From CBDBBY01 sp965205055 (GTDB lineage: Bacteria; Pseudomonadota; Alphaproteobacteria; Rhodobacterales; Rhodobacteraceae): a DNA stretch of 64,000 nt. How positions within the stretch are numbered: the first letter of the stretch is position 1; each line of letters starts with the position of its first letter. Made by a program: the position numbers and the translations under genes. The DNA is taken from positions 1,612,001 through 1,676,000 of the forward strand of contig OZ242030.1 of assembly GCA_965205055.1 (NCBI GenBank), written 5' to 3'. The notes below the pieces were generated by a model. That model was not told the DNA's origin, did no database searches, and was given only the letters and a program-made list of their open reading frames with translations. Shown here one piece after another: positions 8,767 to 18,840 of the stretch.

Positions 8767-10092
8767 TTAGCTCTTCTCCAAGGCTTCCTTCCCGCAGACC
8801 CAGACTGAACGAACCGCGCGGTCATCTCCCATCATGATCGTGGGGAACAGCATTTCCCAGAAATCCTCGGCTTGACCGGCCCTTTGCGCGATCACTTCCG
8901 TGGACCGCAGATCAAGGACGACAAGATCCGCTTCCAAGCCGGGTTCTAGATTGCCGATGCAATCTGAAACCCCAAGTGCATCCGCGCTCCCTTTCGTCGC
9001 GAGCCAAAGCAGCTGACAAGGATGCGCCGCCACGCCTTTGAGCTGGCCGATCTCATAGGCGGCAGCCATCGTCCTAAGCATTGAGAAGGAGGATCCGCCG
9101 CCGGTATCCGTCGCAAGTCCGATTCGAATCCGGTCGCGCGCGAGTCCGTCGAGATCGAACAAGCCCGAGCCTATGAAGGTGTTGGACGTCGGACAATGCG
9201 CCAATGCGGCTCCGACCTCCTTGATTCTGGAGACTTCGCGAGCGCGAAGATGAATGGCATGCCCGTAAACCGCGTTCGGTCCCAGCAACCCGAATGATTC
9301 GTAGACATCTAGATAGTCGCGGGCACTAGGGTACAATTCTTGCACCCAGGCGACCTCTTCCGTTTGTTCCGACAGATGCGTTTGCATCAGGCAGTCCGGA
9401 TGCTCGCTCCACAATGCGCCGAGAATTTCCATTTGTTCCGGCGTGGAGGTCGGCGCGAAACGCGGCGTGATCACGTACCGGAGGCGCCCCTTGCCGTGCC
9501 AGCGCTCAAGGAGCGACTTCGACTGGTCGTAGCTCGCATTTGCCGAATCCAAGAGACTTTCGGGCGCGTTCCTGTCCATGCAAGTTTTTCCGGCGATCAG
9601 CCGAAGATTCATTGACTCGGCTTTGCGGAACAATGCATCCGCGCTCGCCGAATGAACGGTGCAGTACGAACAAGCCGTGGTTGTGCCGTGGTTAAGGAGC
9701 AGATTCAGATACCGGTCGGCAATCGCGTCCGCATAATCGGGGTCGCTGAATTTCATCTCTTCGGGAAACGCGTATCGTTCCAGCCATTCCTTGAGTCGGC
9801 TGCCCCAACTCGCAATGATCGCGGTCTGAGCGTAGTGCGCATGCGCGTCGACAAACCCGGCCATGATTAATGCGTCGCCGTAACGACTGATCTGCGCGTC
9901 CGGATGCTTCGCGAGCATCGCGTCCGCGCTGCCGATCTCCAATATCTGACCGTCCAGCACTACGACGGCCCCGCGAGATTCGTGGCTGACGCAAGTTTCC
10001 GGCGGTTCAATGAACGGATTCCCGCGGAATGCGAGTGTCTGGCCTGTGAGAACTTTTTTCAATTTGAAGTCCCGATCCGAATTGATCTGCAA
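8767..10092 (-). CDS. guaD: Guanine deaminase
   Basis: 441 residues; hydrolyses guanine to xanthine and ammonia (purine catabolism, cytosol). The metal-dependent hydrolase motifs are in order: HAHYAQ (His84, His86), the substrate Arg in ITPRFAPT, QTHLSEQ, HAIHL and TDTGGGSSFSML. Length is normal for the family. No ATG fits the N-terminus; a TTG at 10090-10092 preceded by AGGTGA is the likely start. The last codon abuts the IS427-like element. It stands alone in a single-gene unit divergent from mgtE, with a 130-bp gap that must hold both promoters. Confidence 0.9.
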   Translation of the reverse strand: MQINSDRDFKLKKVLTGQTLAFRGNPFIEPPETCVSHESRGAVVVLDGQILEIGSADAMLAKHPDAQISRYGDALIMAGFVDAHAHYAQTAIIASWGSRLKEWLERYAFPEEMKFSDPDYADAIADRYLNLLLNHGTTTACSYCTVHSASADALFRKAESMNLRLIAGKTCMDRNAPESLLDSANASYDQSKSLLERWHGKGRLRYVITPRFAPTSTPEQMEILGALWSEHPDCLMQTHLSEQTEEVAWVQELYPSARDYLDVYESFGLLGPNAVYGHAIHLRAREVSRIKEVGAALAHCPTSNTFIGSGLFDLDGLARDRIRIGLATDTGGGSSFSMLRTMAAAYEIGQLKGVAAHPCQLLWLATKGSADALGVSDCIGNLEPGLEADLVVLDLRSTEVIAQRAGQAEDFWEMLFPTIMMGDDRAVRSVWVCGKEALEKS

Positions 10093-10222
10093 TTCACCTG
10101 CAACAATTGAGCATAATCATGTAGTCGAACTGCCGCAATTCCGCTTGCGAATCTAGGCGTATTGTCGGGATTCGTTTGAATGCTGCACTTGAATGCTCGC
10201 TGCAGTAGATTGGAGGACGGCT

Positions 10223-11596
10223 ATGGAACAGGTGCGCAAGGCCGACGGCCAGAGAACCGATCTCTTGTCCGCTGAAGCGGTCGCGGCAATCAGAGACGCA
10301 GCGGACAATGCGGACACGGCCCGCCTTACCGAATTGCTCGACCCCTTCCATGAAGCGGACATCGCTGACTTGCTGGAGCAGATTTCGCCGGAAGAGCGAA
10401 GCGCGGTCATTTCAGTCTGGGGCTCGAATTTCGATGGCGACGTTCTGTTGGAACTCGACGAAAGCATCCGCGAGGAGGTCGTCGAGATGCTTCGTCCCGA
10501 ACGGCTTGCGACCGCCGTTCGGGAATTCGAATCCGACGAAGTTGTCGATCTCGTCGAGGGTCTGGAGGAATCGCGCAAGCAAGCCATTCTTGCGACTCTG
10601 GATGCGGCGGACCGGGCTGCGGTCGAAGAGGCCCTTCGGTTCCCCGAGGACACAGCCGGCCGACTCATGCAGCGCGAGGTCGCCATGGTTCCAAGCCATT
10701 GGACGGTCGGTCAAGCTATCGACTATCTTCGGGAACATATGGACCTGCCCGACCGGTATTACCATGTCGTGCTGGTCGGACCCGACATGAAGCCGACGGG
10801 GCAGGTGCCGCTTGGCGACCTGCTGTCGTCGAAGCGAAGCGAATTCCTGCGTTCAATCGCTGACGAGGATTTCAGGTCGTTCTCGGCGACGGAACTGCAG
10901 AAAGACATTGCTTTCGATTTCAACCAATATCATCTCATCTCGGCGCCGGTGATCGACGTGTCTGGCCGTCTGCTGGGCGTCATAACCATCGACGATGCGA
11001 TAACCGTGCACTACGAGGAAGCGGAAGAAGACATGATGCGGCTGGCAGGCTTGGGAGACGAAAGCTTGTCGGACGGAATCTTGGACACGACGAGGCAACG
11101 ATTCCCTTGGCTGACAGTCAATCTCGTGACCGCGATCATCGCCTCGGTCGTCATCGCTCAGTTTTCATCGACTATCGAGGCGGTCGTGGCGTTGGCGGTT
11201 CTGATGCCGATCGTCGCTTCCATGGGAGGAAATGCCGGAACTCAGTCGCTGACGGTCGCAGTCCGCGCGCTGGCGTCAAAGGATCTGACGGGTTCGAACG
11301 CTTGGCGGGTCGTGCGTCGAGAAGGCACGGTCGGGCTGATGAACGGCGTCATCTTCGCCGCAATCGTCGGCGGGATCGGCATTGCTTGGTACGGAACGCC
11401 GATGCTCGGCCTCGTGCTCGCGCTGGCCATGGTGTTCAACATGCTCGTTGCCGGCCTTTCGGGAATTCTTGTTCCGCTCGGGCTCGAGCGGGCTCGAATC
11501 GACCCCGCTCTCGCGTCAGGCGTATTCGTTACGACGGTGACCGATGTCGTAGGATTTTTCGCGTTTCTCTATATCGCCTCGATTATCCTTCTTTGA
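10223..11596 (+). CDS. mgtE: Magnesium transporter MgtE
   Basis: 457 residues. The start at 10223 was chosen for the GGAGG ribosome site 8 nt upstream. Order of parts: N-terminal superhelical Mg-sensing domain (repeats such as ISPEERSAVI, EEVVEMLRPE), two CBS motifs (about residues 130-250, ending GVITIDDAITV), a connecting helix, then five membrane helices (from about 290). The transmembrane part contains the conserved MPIVASMGGNAGTQSLTV region forming the Mg2+ pore. Inner-membrane Mg2+ channel gated by cytosolic Mg2+. It converges with scpA. Confidence 0.93.
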   Translation: MEQVRKADGQRTDLLSAEAVAAIRDAADNADTARLTELLDPFHEADIADLLEQISPEERSAVISVWGSNFDGDVLLELDESIREEVVEMLRPERLATAVREFESDEVVDLVEGLEESRKQAILATLDAADRAAVEEALRFPEDTAGRLMQREVAMVPSHWTVGQAIDYLREHMDLPDRYYHVVLVGPDMKPTGQVPLGDLLSSKRSEFLRSIADEDFRSFSATELQKDIAFDFNQYHLISAPVIDVSGRLLGVITIDDAITVHYEEAEEDMMRLAGLGDESLSDGILDTTRQRFPWLTVNLVTAIIASVVIAQFSSTIEAVVALAVLMPIVASMGGNAGTQSLTVAVRALASKDLTGSNAWRVVRREGTVGLMNGVIFAAIVGGIGIAWYGTPMLGLVLALAMVFNMLVAGLSGILVPLGLERARIDPALASGVFVTTVTDVVGFFAFLYIASIILL

Positions 11597-11608
11597 AGCT
11601 CCCGGCAG

Positions 11609-11623
11609 CGCGGCTCAGCCGCG
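11609..11623. terminator. Short hairpin between convergent mgtE and scpA
   Basis: CGCGGC-TCA-GCCGCG overlaps the end of scpA and follows the mgtE stop by 12 nt. There is no T-run, so it is only a weak terminator candidate. Confidence 0.25.
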
Positions 11624-13756
11624 ATCTTCCGACCGTGCCTTGCTGATCAGCCCCAAGACCTGTTTCGCCGCAGATGGGATGTTCGTGCCCGGCCCGAATA
11701 TCGCCTTCACGCCAGCATCAAAAAGCATTTCGTAATCCTGTTTCGGAATTACGCCTCCGCAAACGACAATGATGTCATCCGCGCCTTCGGCTTTGAGCGC
11801 CGCGATGAGTTTCGGCGCAAGCGTCTTGTGGCCGGCAGCCTGCGAACTGATGCCTACGACGTGCACGTCGTTGTCGATCGCGGCGCGAGCGGTTTCCTCA
11901 GGGGTCTGAAACAGAGGACCGATATCGACGTCGAATCCGATATCCGCGAACGCCGTCGCGATGACCTTCGCGCCGCGATCATGTCCGTCTTGGCCCATTT
12001 TCGCCACCAGCATCCTTGGCCGTCTGCCTTCACCGGCAGCGAACTCGTCCACCGCTTCGCGTATTGCGTCAAACTCCTCGTCGCCCTCGTATGCGGCCCC
12101 GTAAACGCCTGACAACGCAGTTGCGGTCGCTTGATGCCTTCCGAAGACCTGTTCCATGGCTTGGGAGATTTCGCCGACCGTCGCTCGCGCTCGCGCCGCG
12201 GCCACTGCTGCTTCAAGCAGGTTTCCGGACCCCCTTGCGGCTTCGGTGATTCTGTCGAGGGCCGAATCGCATTCCTGCTGATTTCGGGCCTCGCGGACTT
12301 GGTTCAGCCGCTTGATCTGCGCCTCGCGCACCTCGAAATTGCTGATGTCCCGGTAGTCCAAAGGCTCCTCCGTTTCAGGAAGGTATTTGTTTACGCCCAC
12401 GACGATCTCTTCCCCCCGATCCACCATGGCTTGCCTGGCGGCGGCGGTCTCTTCGATTCGGCGCTTCGGCAATCCCGCGATGACGGCCTTCGTCATTCCG
12501 CCGAGCCCTTCCACTTCTTCAATCAATTCCCGAGCTTTCTCCGCAAGCTCCGAAGTCAATGTCTCGACGTAGTAAGAGCCGGCAAGGGGATCCACGGTTT
12601 TGGTCACCCCTGTCTCCTCTTGGAGGATCAGCTGGGTATTTCTGGCGATTCGTGCGGAGAATTCGGTCGGCAACGCGATCGCTTCATCGAGCGCGTTGGT
12701 GTGCAAAGATTGCGTTCCACCGAGAACCGCCGCCAACGCCTCATATGCGGTGCGGACTACATTGTTGAACGGATCCTGCTCCTGAAGACTGACGCCGCTT
12801 GTCTGGCAATGGGTACGCAGCATGAGGGATCGCGGATTCTTCGGATTGAATTCCGACATGATTCGCGACCAAAGCAGGCGCGCCGCGCGCAACTTCGCGG
12901 CCTCCATGAAAAAATTCATCCCGATCGCAAAAAAGAAGGACAGCCGCCCGGCAAACGAGTCCACGTCCATCCCTCGGGACAATGCCGCGCGGACATACTC
13001 CCTTCCGTCCGCAAGCGTATACGCCAATTCCTGCACCAGGTTCGCGCCGGCCTCCTGCATGTGGTAGCCGGAAATCGAGATCGAATTGAATTTCGGCATG
13101 TTGCGGCTCGCGAACTCAATGATGTCCGCCACTATCCGCATCGACGGCTCCGGCGGATAGACATAAGTGTTCCGCACCATGAATTCCTTGAGAATATCGT
13201 TCTGTATCGTTCCTGAAAGTTGTCCGCATGGCACGCCCTGCTCCTCGGCGGCGACGATGAAGCAAGCCAAGGTGGGAATGACCGCCCCGTTCATGGTCAT
13301 CGACACTGAAATCTTGTCGAGCGGGATGTCCTTGAAGAGAATCTTCATGTCTTCAATGGAATCTATCGCAACGCCGGCCTTGCCCACGTCGCCTTCGACG
13401 CGGGGATGGTCGCTGTCGTAACCGCGATGCGTTGCGAGATCGAAGGCAACCGAGATGCCTTGCTGTCCGGCATCGAGGGCCTTTCGATAAAAGGCATTCG
13501 ATTCTTCCGCAGTCGAAAAACCTGCGTACTGCCGGATTGTCCAAGGGCGGCCGGCATACATCGTCGCTCTGACGCCCCGTACGAACGGCGCAGCGCCTGG
13601 CACTGTTCCGAGATGGCTGCATTCTTTCAGATCGCGAGACGTATAGAGCGGCTTGACATCGATTCCCTCCAATGTCGTCGAGCCGAGTTCGTCCAAGGGC
13701 TTACCCTTGGCCTCTCTACGCGCGATTCTTTCCCATTCGTCGAAGTCTTCTGTCAT
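11615..13756 (-). CDS. scpA: Methylmalonyl-CoA mutase, single-chain type
   Basis: 713 residues from an ATG. Converts (R)-methylmalonyl-CoA to succinyl-CoA with adenosylcobalamin, the last step of propionate, odd-chain and branched amino-acid carbon entry into the TCA cycle. The TIM-barrel substrate domain fills residues 1 to about 560 (TMYAGRPWTIRQYAGFSTAEESN, then SISGYHMQEAGA). The C-terminal B12 domain has DGHDRGAKVIATAF, in which His593 is the expected axial cobalt ligand, followed by the SSQAAGHKTL and GG loops. Length fits the homodimeric catalytic form. pccA and pccB, the preceding carboxylase, lie on the same strand 3-11 kb away. No epimerase or MeaB-type chaperone is in the window. 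Confidence 0.95.
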   Translation of the reverse strand: MTEDFDEWERIARREAKGKPLDELGSTTLEGIDVKPLYTSRDLKECSHLGTVPGAAPFVRGVRATMYAGRPWTIRQYAGFSTAEESNAFYRKALDAGQQGISVAFDLATHRGYDSDHPRVEGDVGKAGVAIDSIEDMKILFKDIPLDKISVSMTMNGAVIPTLACFIVAAEEQGVPCGQLSGTIQNDILKEFMVRNTYVYPPEPSMRIVADIIEFASRNMPKFNSISISGYHMQEAGANLVQELAYTLADGREYVRAALSRGMDVDSFAGRLSFFFAIGMNFFMEAAKLRAARLLWSRIMSEFNPKNPRSLMLRTHCQTSGVSLQEQDPFNNVVRTAYEALAAVLGGTQSLHTNALDEAIALPTEFSARIARNTQLILQEETGVTKTVDPLAGSYYVETLTSELAEKARELIEEVEGLGGMTKAVIAGLPKRRIEETAAARQAMVDRGEEIVVGVNKYLPETEEPLDYRDISNFEVREAQIKRLNQVREARNQQECDSALDRITEAARGSGNLLEAAVAAARARATVGEISQAMEQVFGRHQATATALSGVYGAAYEGDEEFDAIREAVDEFAAGEGRRPRMLVAKMGQDGHDRGAKVIATAFADIGFDVDIGPLFQTPEETARAAIDNDVHVVGISSQAAGHKTLAPKLIAALKAEGADDIIVVCGGVIPKQDYEMLFDAGVKAIFGPGTNIPSAAKQVLGLISKARSEDRG

Positions 13757-14010
13757 CGTGCGCCACCCTTCAACTTGTCGTTGTCCAGTTCAGATTAATT
13801 GCAATCACTTGGATTCGCTACAATTTGGAATAGATATAGAAAGCGGCGACAGCATCACATGGCGCAGCGAGCAGTCCGGGCCGCGACGGCAGCCAAACTG
13901 ACCCCCGGGTCAAGCGCATCATCGCCCCGCGGCATTCGGGTTGTTTCTTGGCTAACGGCAAACACGGAATTGTATTGATGGCAAACGCGAATACAGGCAC
14001 TATCAGGTAC

Positions 14011-14460
14011 ATGAATATCCTTCGCCTGCTGTCAGCCCTTGTTCTCGCATGCGTTCCGGCGACCGGAATTGCGCAGGTTGATGATTCGACGTCTCCTGCC
14101 TTTACGATTGTGGACTTGACTGATCCAGAAAACGGCGAGGTCACGCTGGAGCAATACCATTGGATCAATAGAATCGCCGTTGTCTTCGCCGATTCACCTT
14201 TCGACCCGTCGTTCGTTGAGCAAATGGAACTGTTTGAGGGACAAGAGGATGAACTTGTCGAACGCGACCTAATTGTGCTAGTGGATACCGATCCACGAAC
14301 CTCAAGCGAGATCCGTCGCGAACTTCGGCCTCGCGGCTTTGCCTTGGTCTTGATAGGCAAGGACACCGGGGTCAAGCTGCGCAAGCCGTTTCCTTGGTCC
14401 GTGCGCGAGATCACCCACGCGATAGACAAGTGGCCTATCCGGCAGCAAGAACTTCGGTGA
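14011..14460 (+). CDS. DUF4174 exported protein
   Basis: 149 residues from the ATG at 14011, chosen because it places a signal peptide at the N-terminus (MNILRLLSALVLACVPATGIAQ). The mature domain matches DUF4174 by pattern: IAVVFADSPFDPSFVEQ, ELVERDLIVLVD, GFALVLIGKDTGVKLRKPFP and a terminal IDKWPIRQQE. The fold looks thioredoxin-like without a CxxC pair, so an oxidoreductase role is doubtful. In related alphaproteobacteria this family commonly sits by the propionyl-CoA genes (recalled, not checked). Transcribed away from scpA. Confidence 0.7.
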   Translation: MNILRLLSALVLACVPATGIAQVDDSTSPAFTIVDLTDPENGEVTLEQYHWINRIAVVFADSPFDPSFVEQMELFEGQEDELVERDLIVLVDTDPRTSSEIRRELRPRGFALVLIGKDTGVKLRKPFPWSVREITHAIDKWPIRQQELR

Positions 14461-14504
14461 ACGGCAAAACTCGTAGATGGTGCCGTTCATACTCTGAGGA
14501 ACGT

Positions 14505-14868
14505 GAGCGTCCGAAATCGAATCGAGCTCTCGATCCTTCCGCCATCGAACCGCATGGCGTCAGACCGCGTCGTAGCCGCCCTCGTAGCCCAAAGACCGCA
14601 ACTCCTCGAAAATCTGCATCAGCGTCAGCCGCTCGCGCTTCGGAAAAGACGCGTTCTCCGAAAACATCCTCTCCAGCTTCGACTGCCAAGGCCCGATCTT
14701 CGGACGCGGCTGCGTCCGGCGCTTGTAGACGAACTCCGTCGCGCCCGAACGCAATACCTTCCGTATCGTCACCCCGCCCCCAAAAAAATCCCGGCTGATC
14801 CCCCTGATCGAACGGCCCTCCCGACAATGGGCCCGCCGAATCTTCCCGATCCTGTCCACTCCAAGCAT
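14505..14868 (-). pseudogene. IS21-family istA fragment
   Basis: The minus frame from 14868 reads MLGVDRIGKIRRAHCREGRS, then VLRSGATEFVYKRRTQPRPKIGPW and LTLMQIFEELRSLGYEGGYDAV, the N-terminal helix-turn-helix region of IS21 IstA. A TGA follows where an Arg codon is expected, and similarity goes on for about 12 residues (RHAVRWRKDRE) before ending near the DUF4174 stop. No IstB or inverted repeats remain. Dead fragment. Confidence 0.75.
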
Positions 14869-14959
14869 CCCCCGCCTCGCTCTCCCGAATCAACGAAAGA
14901 GCAGTTGTACGCATCATCGAAAGAGGGTCAGCCTTCCAGACCGCTCATGCCCCCGAAAG

Positions 14960-15600
14960 GGACGTAATTGCATGCCGATTCACAACCCCGGCGGCTGGCA
15001 CAATTCGATGACAGTCCATATGCGAAATCCTCCGAAGACTCGTATCAAACCCGCCCATGGAGCGGAAGTCATCAGGAATCATACCAAATCCGGAAATTCA
15101 GTCTAATAATTCAAATAGTTGAAGGGGTTTCTTGCGAACACTAAGTAAGCGGGGTTCATCATTGGAGGCACTTTCGCGACCAACTTGCCCCAACCCTCAG
15201 AAGTGTGCAGCCTTCAAGCACGTCTATGAATCTTCCGTGCTCTATTCGCCGTGCGACCCGCCGATGCTTTGCGGAAAAACGCCTTCTTGATGCGCCTTAC
15301 CCTAGCGCTGGGGAAGCCGAAGCAGTCCACATCCTCACCAGTCACTTGCTGCTCCCAAAACCCGGCTCCCGCCATTCGCTGGTCTTCGGCAATCGGACTA
15401 GGCGCAGTCCAAGCTGAATTAGGACGGTCCCGATTGCAACCCTTGAACACAGAACTCGATCAACGCATGAAAGCACAAAACCGCCTTAACAAAAAAATGC
15501 AACGCACTCTTGAAATTCGGAGATTCGCTACTTAGCTTAAATTGAACTAGCCTACGGAAAATCCGGTCTGGTTATGGAGGCTTTGAAGCAAAAGGAGTGA
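14960..15600. other. Gene-poor spacer
   Basis: No convincing gene. A minus frame at 15214-15450 has no recognisable domain or ribosome site and looks like chance or decay. The AT content rises toward 15.5 kb, where the horizontally acquired DUF4917 gene begins. Confidence 0.4.
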
Positions 15601-15603
15601 TAG

Positions 15604-16572
15604 ATGCCTGAATGTATATCTTTCGACGAAGCCATCGAAAGAGCTGATGATGTTGACCGAAATCTACTCATTGGCAATGGGTTTTCAGCACAATATTTTA
15701 CGTATAGTAGTTTATTGGAAACACCGCCTATTCCAAAAAATCTTCAAATTCAAAATTTGTTTCAACAGCTCAATACCGATGATTTTGAATGCGTAATTGC
15801 AATGCTTGAGGATGCAGCTCGTGTTGCAGACGCATACAATTGTGATGAACATTCTGACAGACTTCGTACCGATGCGGTCAGTGTTCGGCAAACTCTTGTA
15901 AATGCCATCCGACATAATCATCCTCGGAACAGATTTGATCTCAACTACGATTCTCCAACAGCCTTCATACAGAATTTTAATAAAATCTTCAGCCTGAATT
16001 ATGATTTACTTTTATACTGGGTAATTCTGGAACTTGGACGAAGATTTACGGATGGGTTTGGACTTGGCAGAGGTGCCAATGGATTTCATGGCCCTTTCGA
16101 TAAAACCGCCTACTGCGATATTTTTAACCTGCATGGCGGACTTCACTTATTCCAACGACCTAGTGATGGAGAAATTGAAAAATGTATCAGTGATGGGGGC
16201 AACATTCTTGACAATGTGACTAATGCCATCAAAGTGGATAACCGGTTCCCCATATACGTAGCAGAGGGAAACAGTATGGCTAAAATGAGAAAAATCAACT
16301 CTAATACATACCTTCGTCATTGCTACGAAAAACTCAAATGCAGCACCGGGACCTTGTTCATTTACGGCCATAGCGCAAGTGAAAATGACTCTCACATCTA
16401 TCGTGCAATTTTCAATTCCGAGATCACCCACGTATTTTTCAGTGTCTATGAGCCTGACGATGAAAAACTACAGAATTTTGATGGACTGATGGAAAATTTC
16501 CGGAGACTGGGGAGGGAAAACATCAACTACACTTTTTTTGACGCTGCTAGCGCGAATGTCTGGAGTGTTTAA
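15604..16572 (+). CDS. DUF4917 protein, SIR2-like, AT-rich insert
   Basis: 322 residues with a strong ribosome site (AAGGAG, 8 nt). The N-terminal NLLIGNGFSAQYFTYSSLLE, the central IFSLNYDLLLYWVILE, NLHGGLHLFQRPSDGE and the late YGHSASENDSHIYRAI agree with DUF4917. The GNG loop plus NYD and HG motifs recall SIR2-like NAD-binding proteins, some of which are phage-defence NADases. No SIR2 enzyme activity is claimed. Codon use is plainly AT-rich compared with scpA and pccA on either side, and it sits between IS debris and pccA, so recent transfer is likely. Confidence 0.75.
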   Translation: MPECISFDEAIERADDVDRNLLIGNGFSAQYFTYSSLLETPPIPKNLQIQNLFQQLNTDDFECVIAMLEDAARVADAYNCDEHSDRLRTDAVSVRQTLVNAIRHNHPRNRFDLNYDSPTAFIQNFNKIFSLNYDLLLYWVILELGRRFTDGFGLGRGANGFHGPFDKTAYCDIFNLHGGLHLFQRPSDGEIEKCISDGGNILDNVTNAIKVDNRFPIYVAEGNSMAKMRKINSNTYLRHCYEKLKCSTGTLFIYGHSASENDSHIYRAIFNSEITHVFFSVYEPDDEKLQNFDGLMENFRRLGRENINYTFFDAASANVWSV

Positions 16573-16735
16573 ACAACCAAATTTTGTAGCGTATCTACAG
16601 CGATATTTTATCCAGAGCTCCGGTATCCCAAAGGTTGATCAAGAGCCGAAATTCGGATTCCTAAAACTTAATTGTCGAGTCAGTGTAAAAAAAATAAATT
16701 TGGACTAATGCGATAGCGTTGCCGTGCGGGGAATT

Positions 16736-18733
16736 CTATTCAAACGATAATATGGGATCGTCGACACCGACGGTCGCGCCCGCCTCGACATGGATCGCCC
16801 TGATAACTCCGTTGCGTTCGGAAGCAAGCGCGTTTTCCATCTTCATAGCTTCAATCTTACATAGGACTTGGCCTTCAATGACAGCGTCTCCTGTTGAAAC
16901 ATCCAACGAGACAATCACTCCGGGCATCGGACAAAGAAGATCCGTCGCCTCGCCTCGAGGGCGCTTGTCCGCCATTCTGGCCCCAAGTTCAGATTGTCGT
17001 GGCGTCCTTACTTGAACATCAAGTTCCGCGCCTCTGTATGAGAATCGAAACCCGCCGACGATGAATGCTACTTTGACGCGAAGTATTCGCTCATTGACCT
17101 TTAGAACGGCCATGGGTTGTCCCGGACGCCAGTCAGAAGCGACTCTGCATTCGACGCCATCGAATTCCACTATCGCTCCAATACGGTCGGCTTTGACCAG
17201 GATGCGAAAATTCAATCCGTCGATTCTTACGACCCAGGCGTCCCCTACTCTCCGACCATGATTCGACATGCGGCCGGAAGTCCGAGTTCTTCTGACTTCG
17301 CAGAACCTGTGCATGGCACCGGCACAAGCGGCGAGAAGGCGCAACGTATCCAAATCGAGCTGCGCTCCGGCAAAGCCGCTCGGAAACTCCTCCTCAATGA
17401 AAGCCGTCGTGAATTCGCCGGAATTGAAGTGCGGGTGATCCATGACCGTGGACAGGAATGGAATGTTGCTTTTCACGCCCTCAATCAGGAAGCCGTCTAG
17501 CGCATTCCGCATTTCATCAATCGCCTCGTCCCGACCTGCAGCCCAAGTGCATAGCTTGGCGATCATCGAATCGTAGTAGACGCTTATTTCTCCGCCTTCA
17601 AAGACTCCCGTGTCGACCCGAACTGCAGATGTATCGGACGCATGCTCGGGCGGGGGACGGTATCGTTCCAAGCGTCCAGTGGAAGGGAGGAACGAGCGGC
17701 GGGGGTCTTCGGCGCAAATTCTGGACTCCATTGCCCATCCGCTGATGGATACTTCGTCTTGCGCAATCGATAGTTTTTCGCCTGCTGCGATCCTGACCAT
17801 CTGCTCCACCAGATCGATTCCGGTAATCAGCTCTGTTATCGGATGCTCCACCTGCAGGCGGGTGTTCATCTCCAGAAAATAGAAATTGCGGTCCCGGTCC
17901 ACGATGAATTCGACAGTACCGGCCGAGTGGTAGCCAACCGCCTCCGCGAGGGCCACCGCCTGCCGCCCCATTGAAGACCGCGTCTTGGAATCGAGGAATG
18001 GCGACGGCGCTTCCTCGATCACTTTTTGATGCCTTCGCTGAATCGAGCATTCCCGCTCGTTCAGATAGATGCAGTTGCCGTGCTGGTCCGCGAGGACCTG
18101 GATTTCGATATGCCTCGGGTCGACGATGAATTTCTCCACAAAGATTCGATCATCGCCGAATGAGTTTGCGGCTTCCCTTCGCGCGGCTTCAAAGCACTCG
18201 GCGACATCTTCCTCGCTCCGGACAATTCGCATGCCTTTTCCGCCACCGCCTGCTGAAGCCTTGATCATCACGGGAAACCCGATGTCTCCCGCGATCTCGA
18301 CTGCTTCAGCTGCGCTGCCGATTTCGCCCAAGTAACCCGGAACAGTCGAAACACCCGCCTCCACGGCAATCTTTTTCGACGCGATCTTGTCGCCCATCGC
18401 CTTGATCGCCTTGAACGGAGGTCCGATGAAGGCAACGTTTTCTGCTTGGAGCACTTGAGCGAACTTCGCATTTTCCGACAAAAAGCCGTAACCCGGATGG
18501 ACGGCATCCGCGCCGGTGGAACGTACTGCAGACAGCACCTTGTCTATGTCGATATAAGATTGGCTTGCTGGCGGAGGACCGATGCAGATGGACTCGTCAG
18601 CCTGCCTCGCATGCAGTGACGCGCTGTCGGCCTCCGAATGGATTGCTACTGTCGGGATGCCGAGAGCTTTGGCGGACCGGAACACGCGGCACGCGATTTC
18701 GCCGCGGTTCGCCACTAGGATTTTTTTGAACAT
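16736..18733 (-). CDS. pccA: Propionyl-CoA carboxylase alpha subunit (biotin carboxylase/BCCP)
   Basis: 665 residues from the ATG at 18731-18733 (MFKKILVANRGEIACRV). Carboxylates biotin with ATP and bicarbonate; PccB then transfers the carboxyl to propionyl-CoA. ATP-grasp biotin carboxylase domain at about 1-450 (HPGYGFLSENAKFA, the glycine loop KASAGGGGKGMR, EMNTRLQVEHPITE), then a BT linker domain. The C-terminal biotinyl domain has EAMKMEN with the biotinylated Lys at about residue 631. Full length, no defects. A small lipoprotein gene lies 107 bp upstream on the same strand. pccB is 4.7 kb further upstream, beyond inserted DNA. Confidence 0.95.
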   Translation of the reverse strand: MFKKILVANRGEIACRVFRSAKALGIPTVAIHSEADSASLHARQADESICIGPPPASQSYIDIDKVLSAVRSTGADAVHPGYGFLSENAKFAQVLQAENVAFIGPPFKAIKAMGDKIASKKIAVEAGVSTVPGYLGEIGSAAEAVEIAGDIGFPVMIKASAGGGGKGMRIVRSEEDVAECFEAARREAANSFGDDRIFVEKFIVDPRHIEIQVLADQHGNCIYLNERECSIQRRHQKVIEEAPSPFLDSKTRSSMGRQAVALAEAVGYHSAGTVEFIVDRDRNFYFLEMNTRLQVEHPITELITGIDLVEQMVRIAAGEKLSIAQDEVSISGWAMESRICAEDPRRSFLPSTGRLERYRPPPEHASDTSAVRVDTGVFEGGEISVYYDSMIAKLCTWAAGRDEAIDEMRNALDGFLIEGVKSNIPFLSTVMDHPHFNSGEFTTAFIEEEFPSGFAGAQLDLDTLRLLAACAGAMHRFCEVRRTRTSGRMSNHGRRVGDAWVVRIDGLNFRILVKADRIGAIVEFDGVECRVASDWRPGQPMAVLKVNERILRVKVAFIVGGFRFSYRGAELDVQVRTPRQSELGARMADKRPRGEATDLLCPMPGVIVSLDVSTGDAVIEGQVLCKIEAMKMENALASERNGVIRAIHVEAGATVGVDDPILSFE

Positions 18734-18840
18734 GACCAATCAGTTTACGTACGGCGCTTGACACCGACGCACCGATTCAACTCGTTGCCGTCTCAAATCG
18801 GATGGACGTTCGGGCGCCGAGCGGCGCCCGAAATCTGAAT

